From Vigna angularis (taxonomy: Eukaryota; Streptophyta; Magnoliopsida; Fabales; Fabaceae): a DNA stretch of 64,000 nucleotides. Below, in pieces: positions 21,404 to 32,200 of the stretch (its first letter is position 1; each line of letters starts with the position of its first letter). The stretch is from contig NC_068976.1 in the NCBI RefSeq assembly GCF_016808095.1, forward strand, positions 8,217,001 through 8,281,000. The letters are read 5' to 3'. Both the position numbers and the translations under genes were made by a program. Under the pieces are notes generated by a model. The model was not told where the DNA came from and made no database searches. It saw only the letters and a list, made by a program, of their open reading frames with translations.

Positions 21404-24400
21404 ATGTGGAGAGAGGCAGCATTGTTGATGGTACTGCTCCTTCTATTCCTCCAAATTTGTGCTGCCAAGGACGATCAAGAACACCATTGTCCCCCTTCTT
21501 CCTGTGGAAAAATCACCAACATAAAGGAACCGTTTCGATTACAAGGCGACCCAGATAAGTGTGGTGACGAAAGGTATGAGCTTGGTTGTGAGAATAATGT
21601 TACTGTGTTGTATCTGCTCTCTGCAAAATATCACGTGGAGGCAATAAACTACAAGAACTACACAGTGAGAGTGGTTGATCCTGCACTTCAACATCACAAT
21701 TGCTCCTCCCTTCCTCTCCATTCCCTCTCTCGCTCCAATTTCTCTGATACTTACACTGACGATTACTTAGGTCAATACCAAGCTGGTCTAGGAGAATATT
21801 ATAATTGGGAATCTCTGAATTTCGAGCATATAGTGTTTTTGAACTGTAAGCATTCGGCGAGAGAGAATGGAAAGTATGTGGAGAGTGGTGAGTGCGTGAA
21901 GTGGGACTCAAAGGGCTATGCATATGCAGTTGGTGGTGACCTAAAAGCTGAAGACTTAGAAGTTGGGTGCGACGTAAAGTTTGTTGCTCCAACATCTTTG
22001 AGGAGTTTGAATTACGATTCCTACACTGCCATGCACAGGGGACTGACCTATGGATTTGAGATTTCATGGGTAAAACTCGCCTGTGAGAAGATTCTCTGTC
22101 CATTTTCCAGCTGCCATTTCAATTCTAAGAGCCAAAGACTTGATTGCGGAGAAAGCTGTGAGTTAGATCTCAATTAAATTTCATGAATTGATTATCTTAT
22201 TTTAAATGAGTAAGTTATATAATTGAGTAGTTTTATCACCTACCGGTTTTAATTATGCAAAGTTAATTCTATATAATTTTTTTATTTGCGGGTATAAAAT
22301 TTTAGCCTTAATAACTTTCTATTTAAGAGTGACATATATAAGCACCTTATTATACTCCTTACTCGTGTAGTTTTAATCTTCCAAAAAAAAAACAATTGAA
22401 CCAACTGAATATATAGGAGGTACACAATTAGTAATTTCTACCGATGTGAATTTCTTGTGATCATCCCTTTGAAAATTTAAAATGTTTGATCCCTTTAACT
22501 TGCCACATTTTACTGTATTCCGTAAATTTACCTATTTACTTAACTTTCTATAATGACAATCTTTGTACGATTTTTCTAATTTTGTCTAGTTTTCATGTTC
22601 AACTAAATTATTTATATTTTTTATTTCTTTAATTGATACTCGATTGTCCTCAATTAACATTTTACATAATTATACATATTCAAATTATTAGAAAAATCAT
22701 ATTTCATTTGAATAATTTATGTTGATAATTCAACCAACTTTTAAAAAGAAATATAATATTTTTTATCTTTTATATTTTACATGCATTTATAAGAATCTGT
22801 GCATTAAATTAACATTTATTAGTTTTAAATAAATAAAAAGTTGTTAACTTGTTTACGGCTATTACCTTTCATATGAAAACAGTTCATCTATTCATAACTT
22901 TTGAGATAATCAGAATTCTAAAGTTGATGTTTTCTTTCATTTCAGGGATGAGACTGGGAATGCTACTAGTGTATTTAAATGGTAAGATCTTATCATCTTA
23001 ATTTTTCAATGCTTTAATTACAAGAGGAGTAGCTTTTAACAATGATTAAAATAGACTTTTTAACAGTAGTTTTAAAATTCAAAATTATCATAGAAATGAT
23101 ATTAAAATAATAGAACATTTGGCCATTGTGAAAGAGACATTAATATAAAAAAGACTTTTTATATTGGTTAAAAAAGATTTTTTATATGAGTTTTGGAACC
23201 AGTTTAGAAAGGATATAGAAAGTTTCTACTTTCTACATTGATTCCAGAATCAATGTAAAAAGTGTTTCTATTTATACTAGTTAAATACACAACCATTATA
23301 AAAAAATATTTCATATAGCGAACCATAATCCAACCACCTCGTGACACCAATGTTCAAAACATCATCATTGACCAAACATCCCTCTGTCGTGAACCAAACC
23401 ATCAGAACAACTTCTTTCCTTCACACATCGCGTCACCACAACTACCTAGTGCAATTCGAAACAGAACCAAGATGCACCACCCTTTCAAAAATATGCACAA
23501 TGAGAGTTCCTCCTACAAAAATCTCGTTGTTACCACCATAAACGATGTCATAGAACCCTACACCACAAAGATGATCACCATAACACGAGCCACAAGCAAC
23601 TAGAGAACACAACCAAGCATTAGTAACCTCGCAAACACTCGTTGTCGCACTTGTTAGATCTCGTACCAGCAATAACAAACCAAAGATCATCGCAAACCCT
23701 AATTGGGAAAAGTACAACCCATCACCATGAACTAGATCCAAGTCATTAATAATGCAAAAGTCACTACACAACATCACGTAAAAATGGGTGGCAAGAAATG
23801 ACAGCAAAAATGGTGGTGGAGGAGGAGATAAAGGAGAAGGAGGTGAGAACGAGAAAGAAGAAATATGAGAATGAAAGTTAGAGATTTGGAAATTCTCTCT
23901 TTACAAATAAAAGAAAAAGAAAATTACTTTGTATACTGGTTATAATCAAAACTAATATAATAAGTTTTCTTATTTATTATAAAAGTATTACAGCATCCAC
24001 TTTCTATACTGGTTATATTTATTATTGGTATAGAAAATTATCTTATTTATTACAAAAATGTCACCGTATCCACTTTTTATACCAATTATAACTAAAACTA
24101 ATATAAAAAATTTTCTTCTTTATTACAAAAATGGCGCTACACTTACTTTTTATATTGATTATAAGTAAACATATATAAAAAGTGTTATCATATTTATAGT
24201 TATATCATCATACTACTTTTTATTCCTGATGTATTATAATCTTATAAATTATTAAGATTTGTTAAATATTTTGTTAATTTAGACACTATTATAATTTATA
24301 CAAATATATTATTTTTTAATAAATTGTTAAGATTTGTTAAATATATTATTTATACAAAATTTATCCGTGATCACAAAAATAGATTAATAAAATAAAATTT

Positions 24401-26945
24401 CCAACAATGATAAAAAATCAAGTTCATCCATAAATTTTATTGATAAATAAAAAAAAATTATTGTTAATTACTAATAACAAAACAATTAGATAATTATTTG
24501 TTGGTAATTATTGATGGTCTAAATCCATAAGTAATTATTAATAATTTTTTTATTGATGAAGTATATTGGTTAATATTGTAATTTGTCTTTTTTTTTCTTT
24601 TTTTTCTTCTTCTTTTAATTTTATTTCTTCTCTTCTTGTTATCATCACTACTATTGTCGTATTCATCATTATTGTTGTCGTCATCATCCCTCATCTACCA
24701 CCTTTGGCTTTTCCAGTTTCTCTTCCACTCCTTCTTCTTTCTCTTTCTCTTTTCCCCCTTCTCCTCCTTCTCTTCATCTTTCTCTATGTTCTTCTTTTTT
24801 TTCTCACTCATCTCTATTTAATTTATAAGAAATATTTTATCAAATTTGATGAAAAAATTAGGGTCGTGATGGATTTATCAGCAACATTACTAAAATTTTT
24901 GAAAAATATAATTATTGAGAGATTTTCTGATGAATTTTCAAAATTCAATTTTGACAAATTTACCAACATTTAAGAAAAAAGAAAATTACCAAACAAATTT
25001 AAAAAAAAATCATTATCAATATATATACTAACAGATTTTATCACAATATGGTCTAAGCTAAAGTGAGAAATTGTGTCTATTTTACCAATAAAATTTATTA
25101 ACAAAAGTATGATTGAAATTTCTGTTGTTAATTAAAATCTTAATCTATTACTAAAATGAGTCAATAAATTTTGTTTCTTTGAACAAATTTTTTTATCAAT
25201 AAATACGATGAATTTAATAAAGACATGATCAGAACTAAAGTAGAAATTATTACACTAATTTTACAGGGAAAATTTATTGATAAAAATATCTATTAATATT
25301 ATAAATTACCAATGAATTTTACTAAGAGATTTATATCAATAAATATTTTCATTGGTAACTAAAATCTTAAAATCTGATTATAAAATCTATTGATAAATTA
25401 TGTTTTACAAGTAGATTTTTTTTTCTATAAAATCCACCAAAAATGTTATATTACCAATGAATTTTTCTCTGTTTGTAATGTGGTAAGTGTTTTCTTTTAA
25501 TGATTGGTATGATTAAATGTTATTTACCTAAGATAAAAAGATTATGATTTGCAAATTATGTAACGAAATACGTTCTAAGGGTTAGAAGAACACGAACTGA
25601 ATCTAAAACGTATATGGAAGCTTAAGAAATTACTTTAAGAGATTTATATCAATAGGGTTAGTACACATTACTTACTGACAAATTTATTTTTAGATTACAA
25701 TGTCATAAAATGAATTTATTAATAGTTGTTTATGCTAGACATTAAATTTACTCTTCTTTGAATGTTAAATGGATATGTAAGGTTTAGATTTATTAATGAA
25801 ATTTTACTTTTAACAAATACTTTATTATATTACATTACCCGTGTAACTACTGAAGTAAAATTTCTCGCAGGAATTGGCATTCTTACTGCTATGGCATGGG
25901 CTTACAAAATTTTGTTTGGATGGCCTTTCTTAATTGTAATTTTCATATTGAAATGGAAAAAACGACATGCATCAAGGTATCAAAATATTGAAAAAATATT
26001 GAAAATTATCTGGAGCAAAATCACTTGGTACCTATTAGATACTCATACAAGGAAATTAAGAAGATGACTGAAGGTTTCAAAGAGAAGTTAGGTAAAGGAG
26101 GATTTGGTGACGTGTTTAAGGCAAAGTTGCGGAGTGGACCTTCCGTGGCAATCAAAATGTTAAACAAATCTAAAGGAAATGGACAAGATTTTATCAATGA
26201 AGTTGCAACCATTGGAAGAATACATCATCAAAATGTGGTACAATTAATTGGATTTTGTGTTAGTGGCTCAAAGCGCGCTCTTGTATATGAATTCATGCCC
26301 AATGGATCTCTTGATAAATTTATATTTTCAAGAGATGAAAATACAGATTTTAGTTATGAGAAAATATACAAGATATCGATTGGAGTAGCTCGTGGAATTG
26401 CCTATCTCCATCATGGGTGTGAGATGCAGATTTTGCACTTTGATATCAAACCCCATAACATCTTATTGGATGAAAACTTCATCCCAAAGGTTTCTGACTT
26501 TGGATTAGCAAAGTTATATCCAATAGATAATAGTGTTGTCACGATGACGGCAGGAAGAGGAACCATTGGATATATGGCTCCAGAATTGTTTTACAATAAT
26601 ATTGGAGGAATATCCCACAAAGCTGATGTTTATAGCTTCGGAATGTTGTTGATGGAGATGGCAAGTAAGAGGAAGAATCTAAATCCCTATGCAGAACACT
26701 CAAGCCAACTTTACTTTCCCCTTTGGATTTATAATCATATTAGAGAAGAGGAAGATATAAATATAAAGGATTTGAGCGAAGAGGAAAAGCTAATAGTAAA
26801 AAAAATGATCATAGTTGCACTTTGGTGTATACAGTTAAAACCAACGGATCGTCCTTCAATGAATAAAGTAGTGGAAATGCTTGAAGGAGACATTGAAGAT
26901 TTGGAAATACCTCCAAAACCTATTTTATTTCCTGATGAGAAATGA
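21404..26945 (+). CDS. LRK10L-type receptor-like kinase, three exons, frameshifted
   Basis: Exon 1 (21404-22157) encodes a signal peptide ([20 protein letters not shown]) and a Cys-rich GUB_WAK_bind/WAK_assoc-type wall-binding ectodomain ([16 protein letters not shown], then the C-terminal ECVKW). Donor GTGAGT at 22158. Exon 2 (22946-22981, 36 bp) follows TTTCAG and precedes GTAAG. Exon 3 (25871-26945) follows CTCGCAG; it encodes the membrane segment ([13 protein letters not shown]) and a kinase with [22 protein letters not shown] (the HFD form usual in this family), DFGLAK and APE. All junctions are phase 1. Near 25982-26010 the frame is lost: the membrane-side frame and the kinase frame differ by an A-run indel or an imperfect 11-bp duplication (TATTG repeated). 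The kinase has no ATG of its own. Probably a recent pseudogene unless this is an assembly error. The family is linked to rust resistance and stress signalling. Confidence 0.85.
23090..24200. repeat. Transposon-like insert in intron 2, with 73-bp tandem repeats
   Basis: Units containing TATACTGGTTATA and TTTATTACAAAAATG start at 23932, 24005, 24078 and 24151, a 73-bp period. Related words (TTTTATATTGGTTA, TTTCTACTTTCTACATTGA) lie at 23150-23250. Between them (23330-23830) the DNA is less AT-rich and gives an open frame on each strand (23341-23541 +, 23442-23807 -) with no recognisable domain. Probably a non-autonomous DNA transposon; exact ends not determined. Confidence 0.6.
24370..25480. repeat. 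CACTA-like subterminal repeat relic in intron 2
   Basis: The stretch TTGGTAATTATTGATGGTCTAAATCC near 24502 parallels GATAATTATTAATGGCCTGAACC near 20700 in the CACTA element. Words such as TTATTGATAAA, ACCAATGAATTTT and TCATTGGTAA recur to about 25470. Between lie TTC/TTT-rich stretches giving spurious frames (24494-24973). It looks like an old non-autonomous relative of the 16.9-20.9 kb transposon. Confidence 0.5.
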
Positions 26946-27639
26946 GTGGAGGAACAAACAGCCAGTTCTATCTAAACAATTTGAAATGAATTCATCTGGT
27001 AGTGATTGAAATCGATCAAGGTAATTTCAGGTTGCGGGAAAAAAGAGGTTGGGAATTCGCATTGCATAGGTGAAAAATAAGAAAAAGGGGAAGCAGGTGA
27101 AATGTTATATATTTGTAGTTCTTTAATCACTGATAAATATGTTTTGATATCTACAATTCCGCTGCTGCACTTTTATTGTACATGTTATTTGGATAATACA
27201 TGTAAATGTTTTATAAATAATATGCTTTCAGTAGACTGTGTGAAGTTAAATTAATTTAATCCTTTGATAAAGTATATTATTTAAAATGCACACTATAGAG
27301 TGTGTGAAGTTGTATAGTTTTTCAAGATCTAACCATGGTTAACTTTATATTTTAAAGTCATTATTTACGGATAGTTGTAACTAATAAAATTATGCTCAAC
27401 CAATTAACCAGTCGACCTAAGTCATTTTACAAATTATCATTATGGACAAATTTTAAATTTTATCATAATAATTTCCTTTACACAACCTCGATCTCCACCA
27501 CTGCATACTCTATCTCCAACACTCTTAGTAATTCGTTATTTTATATTCTTTTTATAGACAATATTAATTGTTAGTATTTATTTATAAGTGAAGTTGAATT
27601 TATAATCTCTGTCACTTTTTTTCTTAATCCATCAAACTA
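26946..27639. other. 3' flank of the kinase gene
   Basis: Probable 3' UTR followed by AT-rich intergenic DNA. TATAAATAATATG near 27214 could serve as a polyadenylation region. No further gene seen. Confidence 0.4.
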
Positions 27640-27850
27640 CATTTGATACCATCCACCACCCTTTCCAGTTCCCATCCAAGAAGAATACGTTCAGGAATTA
27701 ACAAAAGGGAGAGAAAAAATGAGGCCATTTCTGGGGAAAAAGTCATTAAAACAGCATGAACTTTTTTTGGTGAACAAACATTATTTGACTCACAGAAATT
27801 CTAAAGTCATTAAAATTATTTTTCTAAAATTAATCATTAAATACCAAATA
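27640..27850. repeat. Unoccupied paralog of the Copia insertion site
   Basis: Matches 7190-7327 joined to 13734-13850: CCATC..CA..CT, AGAAGAATACGTTC, AATTAACAA, AAAAAGTCA, then GTGAACAAACATTATT, CTCACAGAAATTCTAAAGTCATT and AAATTATTTTTC. It runs through the junction without an LTR. It lies downstream of the kinase gene. Confidence 0.75.
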
Positions 27851-28328
27851 CAAAATCTGTAAATATTTAAGGATCAAAAGTTAAATTTGTTTATTAAAAG
27901 AAAATATGAACTTTAGTAAATTTTACAGAGACTAAAAATATTTATTTTTTTATCATTGTTTTTTTCTTAATCTTAAACAAACTACTAACCCATTAACTAT
28001 AATGTTGGTTGGTTTGGAGTTTATAGATTTTTTATTATGGTTGCTGGTCGTTGAGAGTGAGCCGTAGTTGGATTTATCTTTTTTTGGGGGAAAATTGTCA
28101 GGTTAGATTATATCCTTTGCATTAGTAATTAATATTCAATTTAGTAACAACTACGAATGATTCCTGCAATTCGGGAAGTTTGTCTAAAATTAAAATAAAG
28201 GTATTAAATAAGAATTTTTAAATCATTACTTTAGATAAAATTTAATTATATTAAAAAGACTTAATTAAATTTCAACTGATAAATTTGAATATTTTAAATA
28301 AGTCTATATTAATTGTTTTTGTCAATTT
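27851..28328. other. AT-rich intergenic DNA, no gene seen
   Basis: No coding motif, repeat array or RNA gene recognised. Confidence 0.5.
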
Positions 28329-28611
28329 TACTGTAAGAAAATTCTTATCAATAAAATATTATATATATACTAAAAAATTTTAAGATAAAAATTATTTATA
28401 ATTAAAATAGTTTCTATTATGAATAAAATATTATAATTAATTTTTAAATTGGTAATTAAATAGTTTATGAATATGTAAGTTGGTCACTAATAATAATTAT
28501 CAAAGTTTTGACTATCAAAATAATTGGTCTCTAATTAGTGACATCGAAATTGGTCTTTAAACATATTTTTATCATTAAAATAGATCATTATTTAAGAATT
28601 TTCTTATAGTG
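28329..28611. mobile_element. CACTA-like MITE, 283 bp
   Basis: The left end TACTGTAAGAAAATTCTTA and the right end TAAGAATTTTCTTATAGTG are near-perfect inverted repeats (complement of the right end: CACTATAAGAAAATTCTTA). Inside, TTGGTCACTAAT and TTGGTCTCTAATTAGTGAC recur. The flanking triplets are TTT and ATT, so the duplication is not clean. No coding capacity. GTGATTGAGAATTAAAAT is duplicated just outside (28609-28650). Confidence 0.7.
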
Positions 28612-29012
28612 ATTGAGAATTAAAATTTATATAGTGATTGAGAATTAAAATTCTTATTGTATAATTTTTTTGTTAATTAGGTGACAAGACTCTTATCTTG
28701 CGTCTCGTTTCGCTTAGTTGTTGTCTTTATATATTATTTTATGATAATATTAAATGACAGTTTTATAATTAACATAGGTGACTTTGATGGAGAATTCTCC
28801 TTCAACACATGATGAACTCCATGAAAATGACATGACGTAATCACTAGTGAAAAAATAGCGTATAACATGTGTTCAACATTCAATTATTGAATAAATAATA
28901 TTAAAAATGATCGGTGGTATTTTTGTAAATAAATGTAATTGTAGAACGTCGAAGCTAATTCAATTCAACGTTTTATGATAATAATTATTTAAATCAGCGC
29001 GTCATTTTCTTT

Positions 29013-29274
29013 CTTTTTTCTTTTAAACAACCAATAGTACGTCAAATTTTATAGGGGTTCGATGTAATATTTGTCAGTCAGAAGCCAAAGAGCCACCCTT
29101 TTAAATTCATTTTTCTTTTAAACAACAAATAATACGTCGAATTTTGTAAGGGCTTTGACATATTATTTGTCAGCCATAAGCCAAAAAGTAATCCCTTTTT
29201 AATTCTTTTTTTCTTTTTTCTTTTAAACCACATATAATACGTTGAATTTTTTAGGAGCTTCGGTGTTTGTCAGT
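29013..29274. repeat. Roughly 100-bp tandem repeat, three units
   Basis: TTTTAAACAA / TTTTAAACCA occurs at 29021, 29116 and 29221, each followed by ATANTACGT, GAATTTT and TTTGTCAG. The third unit is cut after TTTGTCAG by the LTR that starts at 29275. Confidence 0.8.
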
Positions 29275-29936
29275 TGTACCGTATGGTGCCTGTACCGTAC
29301 GATCTCTCGCACATCCAGGAAGACCGCCCAAGGCCGACCAAACGACTCTCCCAGGGATGACCGAACTGCTCTCCCAAGTCTGACTCTCCCAAAGGTCGAT
29401 ATACCGTATGGTCCTCCCGACCCCGTGAGCCGAATGGTTCTATCTCGACCGACCAAGGACTAGGCCGACCACATGGTTAGATTACAAACGATAATTGCTC
29501 ATTAAAGCCCCTAATGAAGATTAAGGTGTGATTGGGTCGTTATTAGGCCAGTGAAAGGTAAAAGCCCACAAGTCCATCACAACTAGTATAAATAAATGTC
29601 TCATGTATGACTTCAGACCAGATTGCACATGCTGCATATTATGCATTACTTGCATCTTTTATGATAATCGTTCGGTCATTTTACTGACTTGAGCGTCGGA
29701 GCACCTTTGGCAAGTACGCCCCCACTCGGCTTCGAAAAGGAGGGAGAGCGAGCTACATTCGACTAAGCTTCAACGTTCGTCTAGCTCCCAACATCCGCCC
29801 GCTTAGAACAAAGCCTGCCCGGTCTCCAACCTGAAGCGCTTCAAACAGTTTTCGTCCGTCCGGTCTTTAGCGTCGACCCAGTCTTCGATACAACCAGGAG
29901 TGTTTTAGTAGGGGACCACCAAACCCGACCGAAACA
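29275..29936 (+). mobile_element. LTR of a gypsy-type retroelement fragment
   Basis: 662 bp from TGTACCGTATGG to ACCGAAACA (TG...CA), less AT-rich than its surroundings. It is followed at once by TTTTGGCGCCCACCGTGGGG (29937-29956), a primer-binding-site sequence common after plant gypsy-type LTRs. No second LTR was found downstream, so the element is truncated. Overlapping frames on both strands at 29223-29463 are not convincing genes. Confidence 0.7.
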
Positions 29937-30039
29937 TTTTGGCGCCCACCGTGGGGTTGAACGGGTATACCCATTGTAGCCACAAGGAACTAGTGAGTGG
30001 TGCTGTAAAGGACATCGAGTGTTCATACTCATCCATTCG

Positions 30040-30470
30040 GCCTCAACTATCCAGCCTCAACTACTCGGCCATTCGGTCTCAAGCTCTCGGCCATTCGGCC
30101 TTAAGCTCTCAGCTAGTCGGCCTGAAGCTCTCGGCCACCCAGCCTTAAGTCTCGGCCATCAAGCCTCCACTACTCGGTCATCCGGCCTCACCCTCTTAGC
30201 CAAAGTTGGCATCCACCATCCGGCCATTCGGCCTCCAAGGTACGTGTTCGACCTCTACCGTTTGGCCATTCGGCCTCAGGAACTTAGCCAAAATTTGGCA
30301 TCAAATATTTGGCCCTTTGGGCTAAACTACTCGGCCGTCCACAGCCTCACAGGTACTTAGCCAAAATTTGGCATCAATTGTTTGGCCCTTCGGCCTCAAT
30401 TGCTCGGCCATCCATGGCCTCACAAGAACAGAAGCTAAAGTTTGCCTCAAACTGTCGGCCCTAGCACCTC
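30040..30470. repeat. CGGCCATTCGGCCT degenerate array
   Basis: More than ten copies of TCGGCC, CCATTCGGCCT or CATCCGGCCT spaced roughly 20-40 bp apart, plus TTAGCCAAAATTTGGCATCAA repeated at about 30286 and 30358. It lies in the leader or internal region after the primer-binding site. It gives an open frame at 30019-30360 with no known domain. GGCC-rich words can pair with each other. Confidence 0.75.
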
Positions 30471-30597
30471 GGGCGATGAACGACGAGTTCATTACATAAC
30501 CACTGCCGCCCGATTCTAGATAAAAGCCTAAATTGACCTCGAATTCGACATGAAAGGCTAAAAAACAATGACGTTATACGATATTTTTGTACTAGTG

Positions 30598-32200
30598 AGT
30601 GGAAGCAATTGAAGATGAGATGATGATGCTTGGATGTTGCTGATTTAATGAGGTTTCCTTAAAGGAGGTTAGACCAACCTTGAAGGGAAAAGGTAGAAGA
30701 AGTCTAGTATGGAAAACAACTCCAAAGGAGAATTAACAAAAGTGAGACTTGCAATTTTAGCAAAGCTTTCACTTTATTCATTCAAGTTCTCAGAATTATA
30801 CAAACGGGTGCCTCTCCTTTTATAAGTGAAGGAGAAGGATAGAGTACAAAGAATCTTTAAAGAGCCTAAAGCATTAAAAGAGGAGCCTAAGCATTAAATG
30901 AAGAGGCTCCTTGTAACTAACCCTTCCAAACCCAAAATGAAACCCATTTAGACCCATTTTAGGCACTAACCTCTAGTTAAGGTCTTAATTATGGTCTAAG
31001 CTACTCTTAAGGGAACCAAACCTTTTAAACAAAGCTAAAAAATGTTCTTGGCCAAATTCAAGGCCTAAAATGAACTATATTACATATTTACAAGGCTTAC
31101 AAGAAAGTAAGAACAAGCTTGAAAACACACATCTTTTGCAAGAGTGGAAGTCCTTCTTCTTCTTCCAGCAAGAACAAGCTTGAAAACACATCACCTAAGT
31201 TAGAAACGACAAAAATTTGGTCGAATTTGGCCAACTTGGCCTCTATCAAAATTTGGCCAAATTTTACAAAGTTGACCTAACCAAAATTCGATAGAATTTT
31301 ACCAGGTTGATCTCAATCAAAATTTGACCAAATTTGGCTTAGTTGATCCTTGTCGAAATTTGTCCAAGTCGATCCCGATCGAAATTCAATTGAGTCTACC
31401 ATGACCGAAATTCAATTGAATTTGGCCGAGTTATCCTTGTCTAAAATTCACTTTAAATTTCTTTTATATAAAATGGATTTTTGGATTTTTAACTTTGATA
31501 GCCTCCTCCTCAAGTTAGGTAGCTCCAAAGTATTAAGATGAGACCAGTGATGTGCGAAAGCAAAGGACAATGAAGGCGAATGGTTCTTAGTTTGGATGTT
31601 AAAATGGTGGGAATGGTGATGTTTGCTGCTCTTAAGAGAGGTTGAACTAACTGTCAAGGAAGGTGGTTATAGGAGATCATATGGGATGCTCTAACCATAA
31701 CTTTAGAGACAGGTATGATGGCATAATAATTTGGGAGCATAATAATACTAATCTCAAAGTGAATTTACATGGAGAGAGACATCTTTACTTATAAGTTTAA
31801 GGTGTCTCCAAATTTGTAGAAGCAAAATCCTAAAAATCTCAAATTGGCTAGCTTGGAAACTAAGGCAAAAATCTTCCCCACTAGGAGGAAGACATAGGGC
31901 CACTAACATGGAAGAATATTCTCCATTATTAGAATGACACATGACCACTATCTATGAAAAATCTTCTTAGTTGGAAGCATGACACATGGCCACTATCTCC
32001 CAAAGGTGGGATGCCTTTCTTCCTTTCTCACCGAGGCAAAGACAAAATAGTGACCTATGTGATCAACTCATAATATGCACCTATCTTGGGTCAACATTAG
32101 GTGTTGACCTTTATTGACCCCAAGTTGACCAAAATTCTACATTACTTAACTCCTTATACACTATTCAAAAAGAAAATCTTATACTAATTGAATCATGTTA
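30598..32200. repeat. Dispersed repeat DNA, no gene seen
   Basis: Moderate GC, no protein motif. AGCAAGAACAAGCTTGAAAACACA is present near 31167 and a close copy near 31108. A phrase near 30655 (CTTAAAGGAGGTTAGACCAAC) is echoed near 31630 (CTTAAGAGAGGTTGAACTAAC). It looks like transposon-derived DNA, possibly an LTR, but neither TG/CA ends nor a target duplication could be fixed. Confidence 0.45.
31209..31445. repeat. Degenerate tandem repeat, about 35-bp units
   Basis: About seven units, each built on AAAATTTGGCCAAATTTNNC...GTTGACC or its derivative GAAATTCAATTGAATTTGG. Unit length varies between about 27 and 38 bp. It lies inside the 30.6-32.2 kb repeat block. Confidence 0.65.

Larger units (their letters stand above)
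28842..30597. mobile_element. Non-autonomous CACTA-type element carrying an LTR fragment
   Basis: It begins CACTAGTGAAAAAATAGCG and ends TTTTTGTACTAGTG (complement CACTAGTACAAAAA). The first 110 bases match the element at 58838 (TGTTCAAC, AAAAATGATCGGTG, ATTTTTGTAAATAAATG), and the last 70 match its right end (CTCGAATTCGACATGAAAGGC). The flanking triplets are AAT and AGT, so the duplication is imperfect. Between the ends are a roughly 100-bp repeat (29013-29274) and an LTR with primer-binding site and part of an internal region (29275 to about 30480). Confidence 0.75.

Noticed and set aside
23442..23807. 121-codon minus-strand open frame
   Set aside because: Lies in a transposon-like insert in intron 2 of the kinase gene, overlaps an opposite open frame, and has no recognisable domain.
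24494..24973. Overlapping open frames with Lys/Arg- or Leu/Phe-rich products
   Set aside because: Created by pyrimidine-rich TTC/TTT runs in an intron; low complexity.
30019..30360. 113-codon open frame
   Set aside because: A translation of the CGGCCATTCGG array in a retroelement leader; repetitive, no domain.
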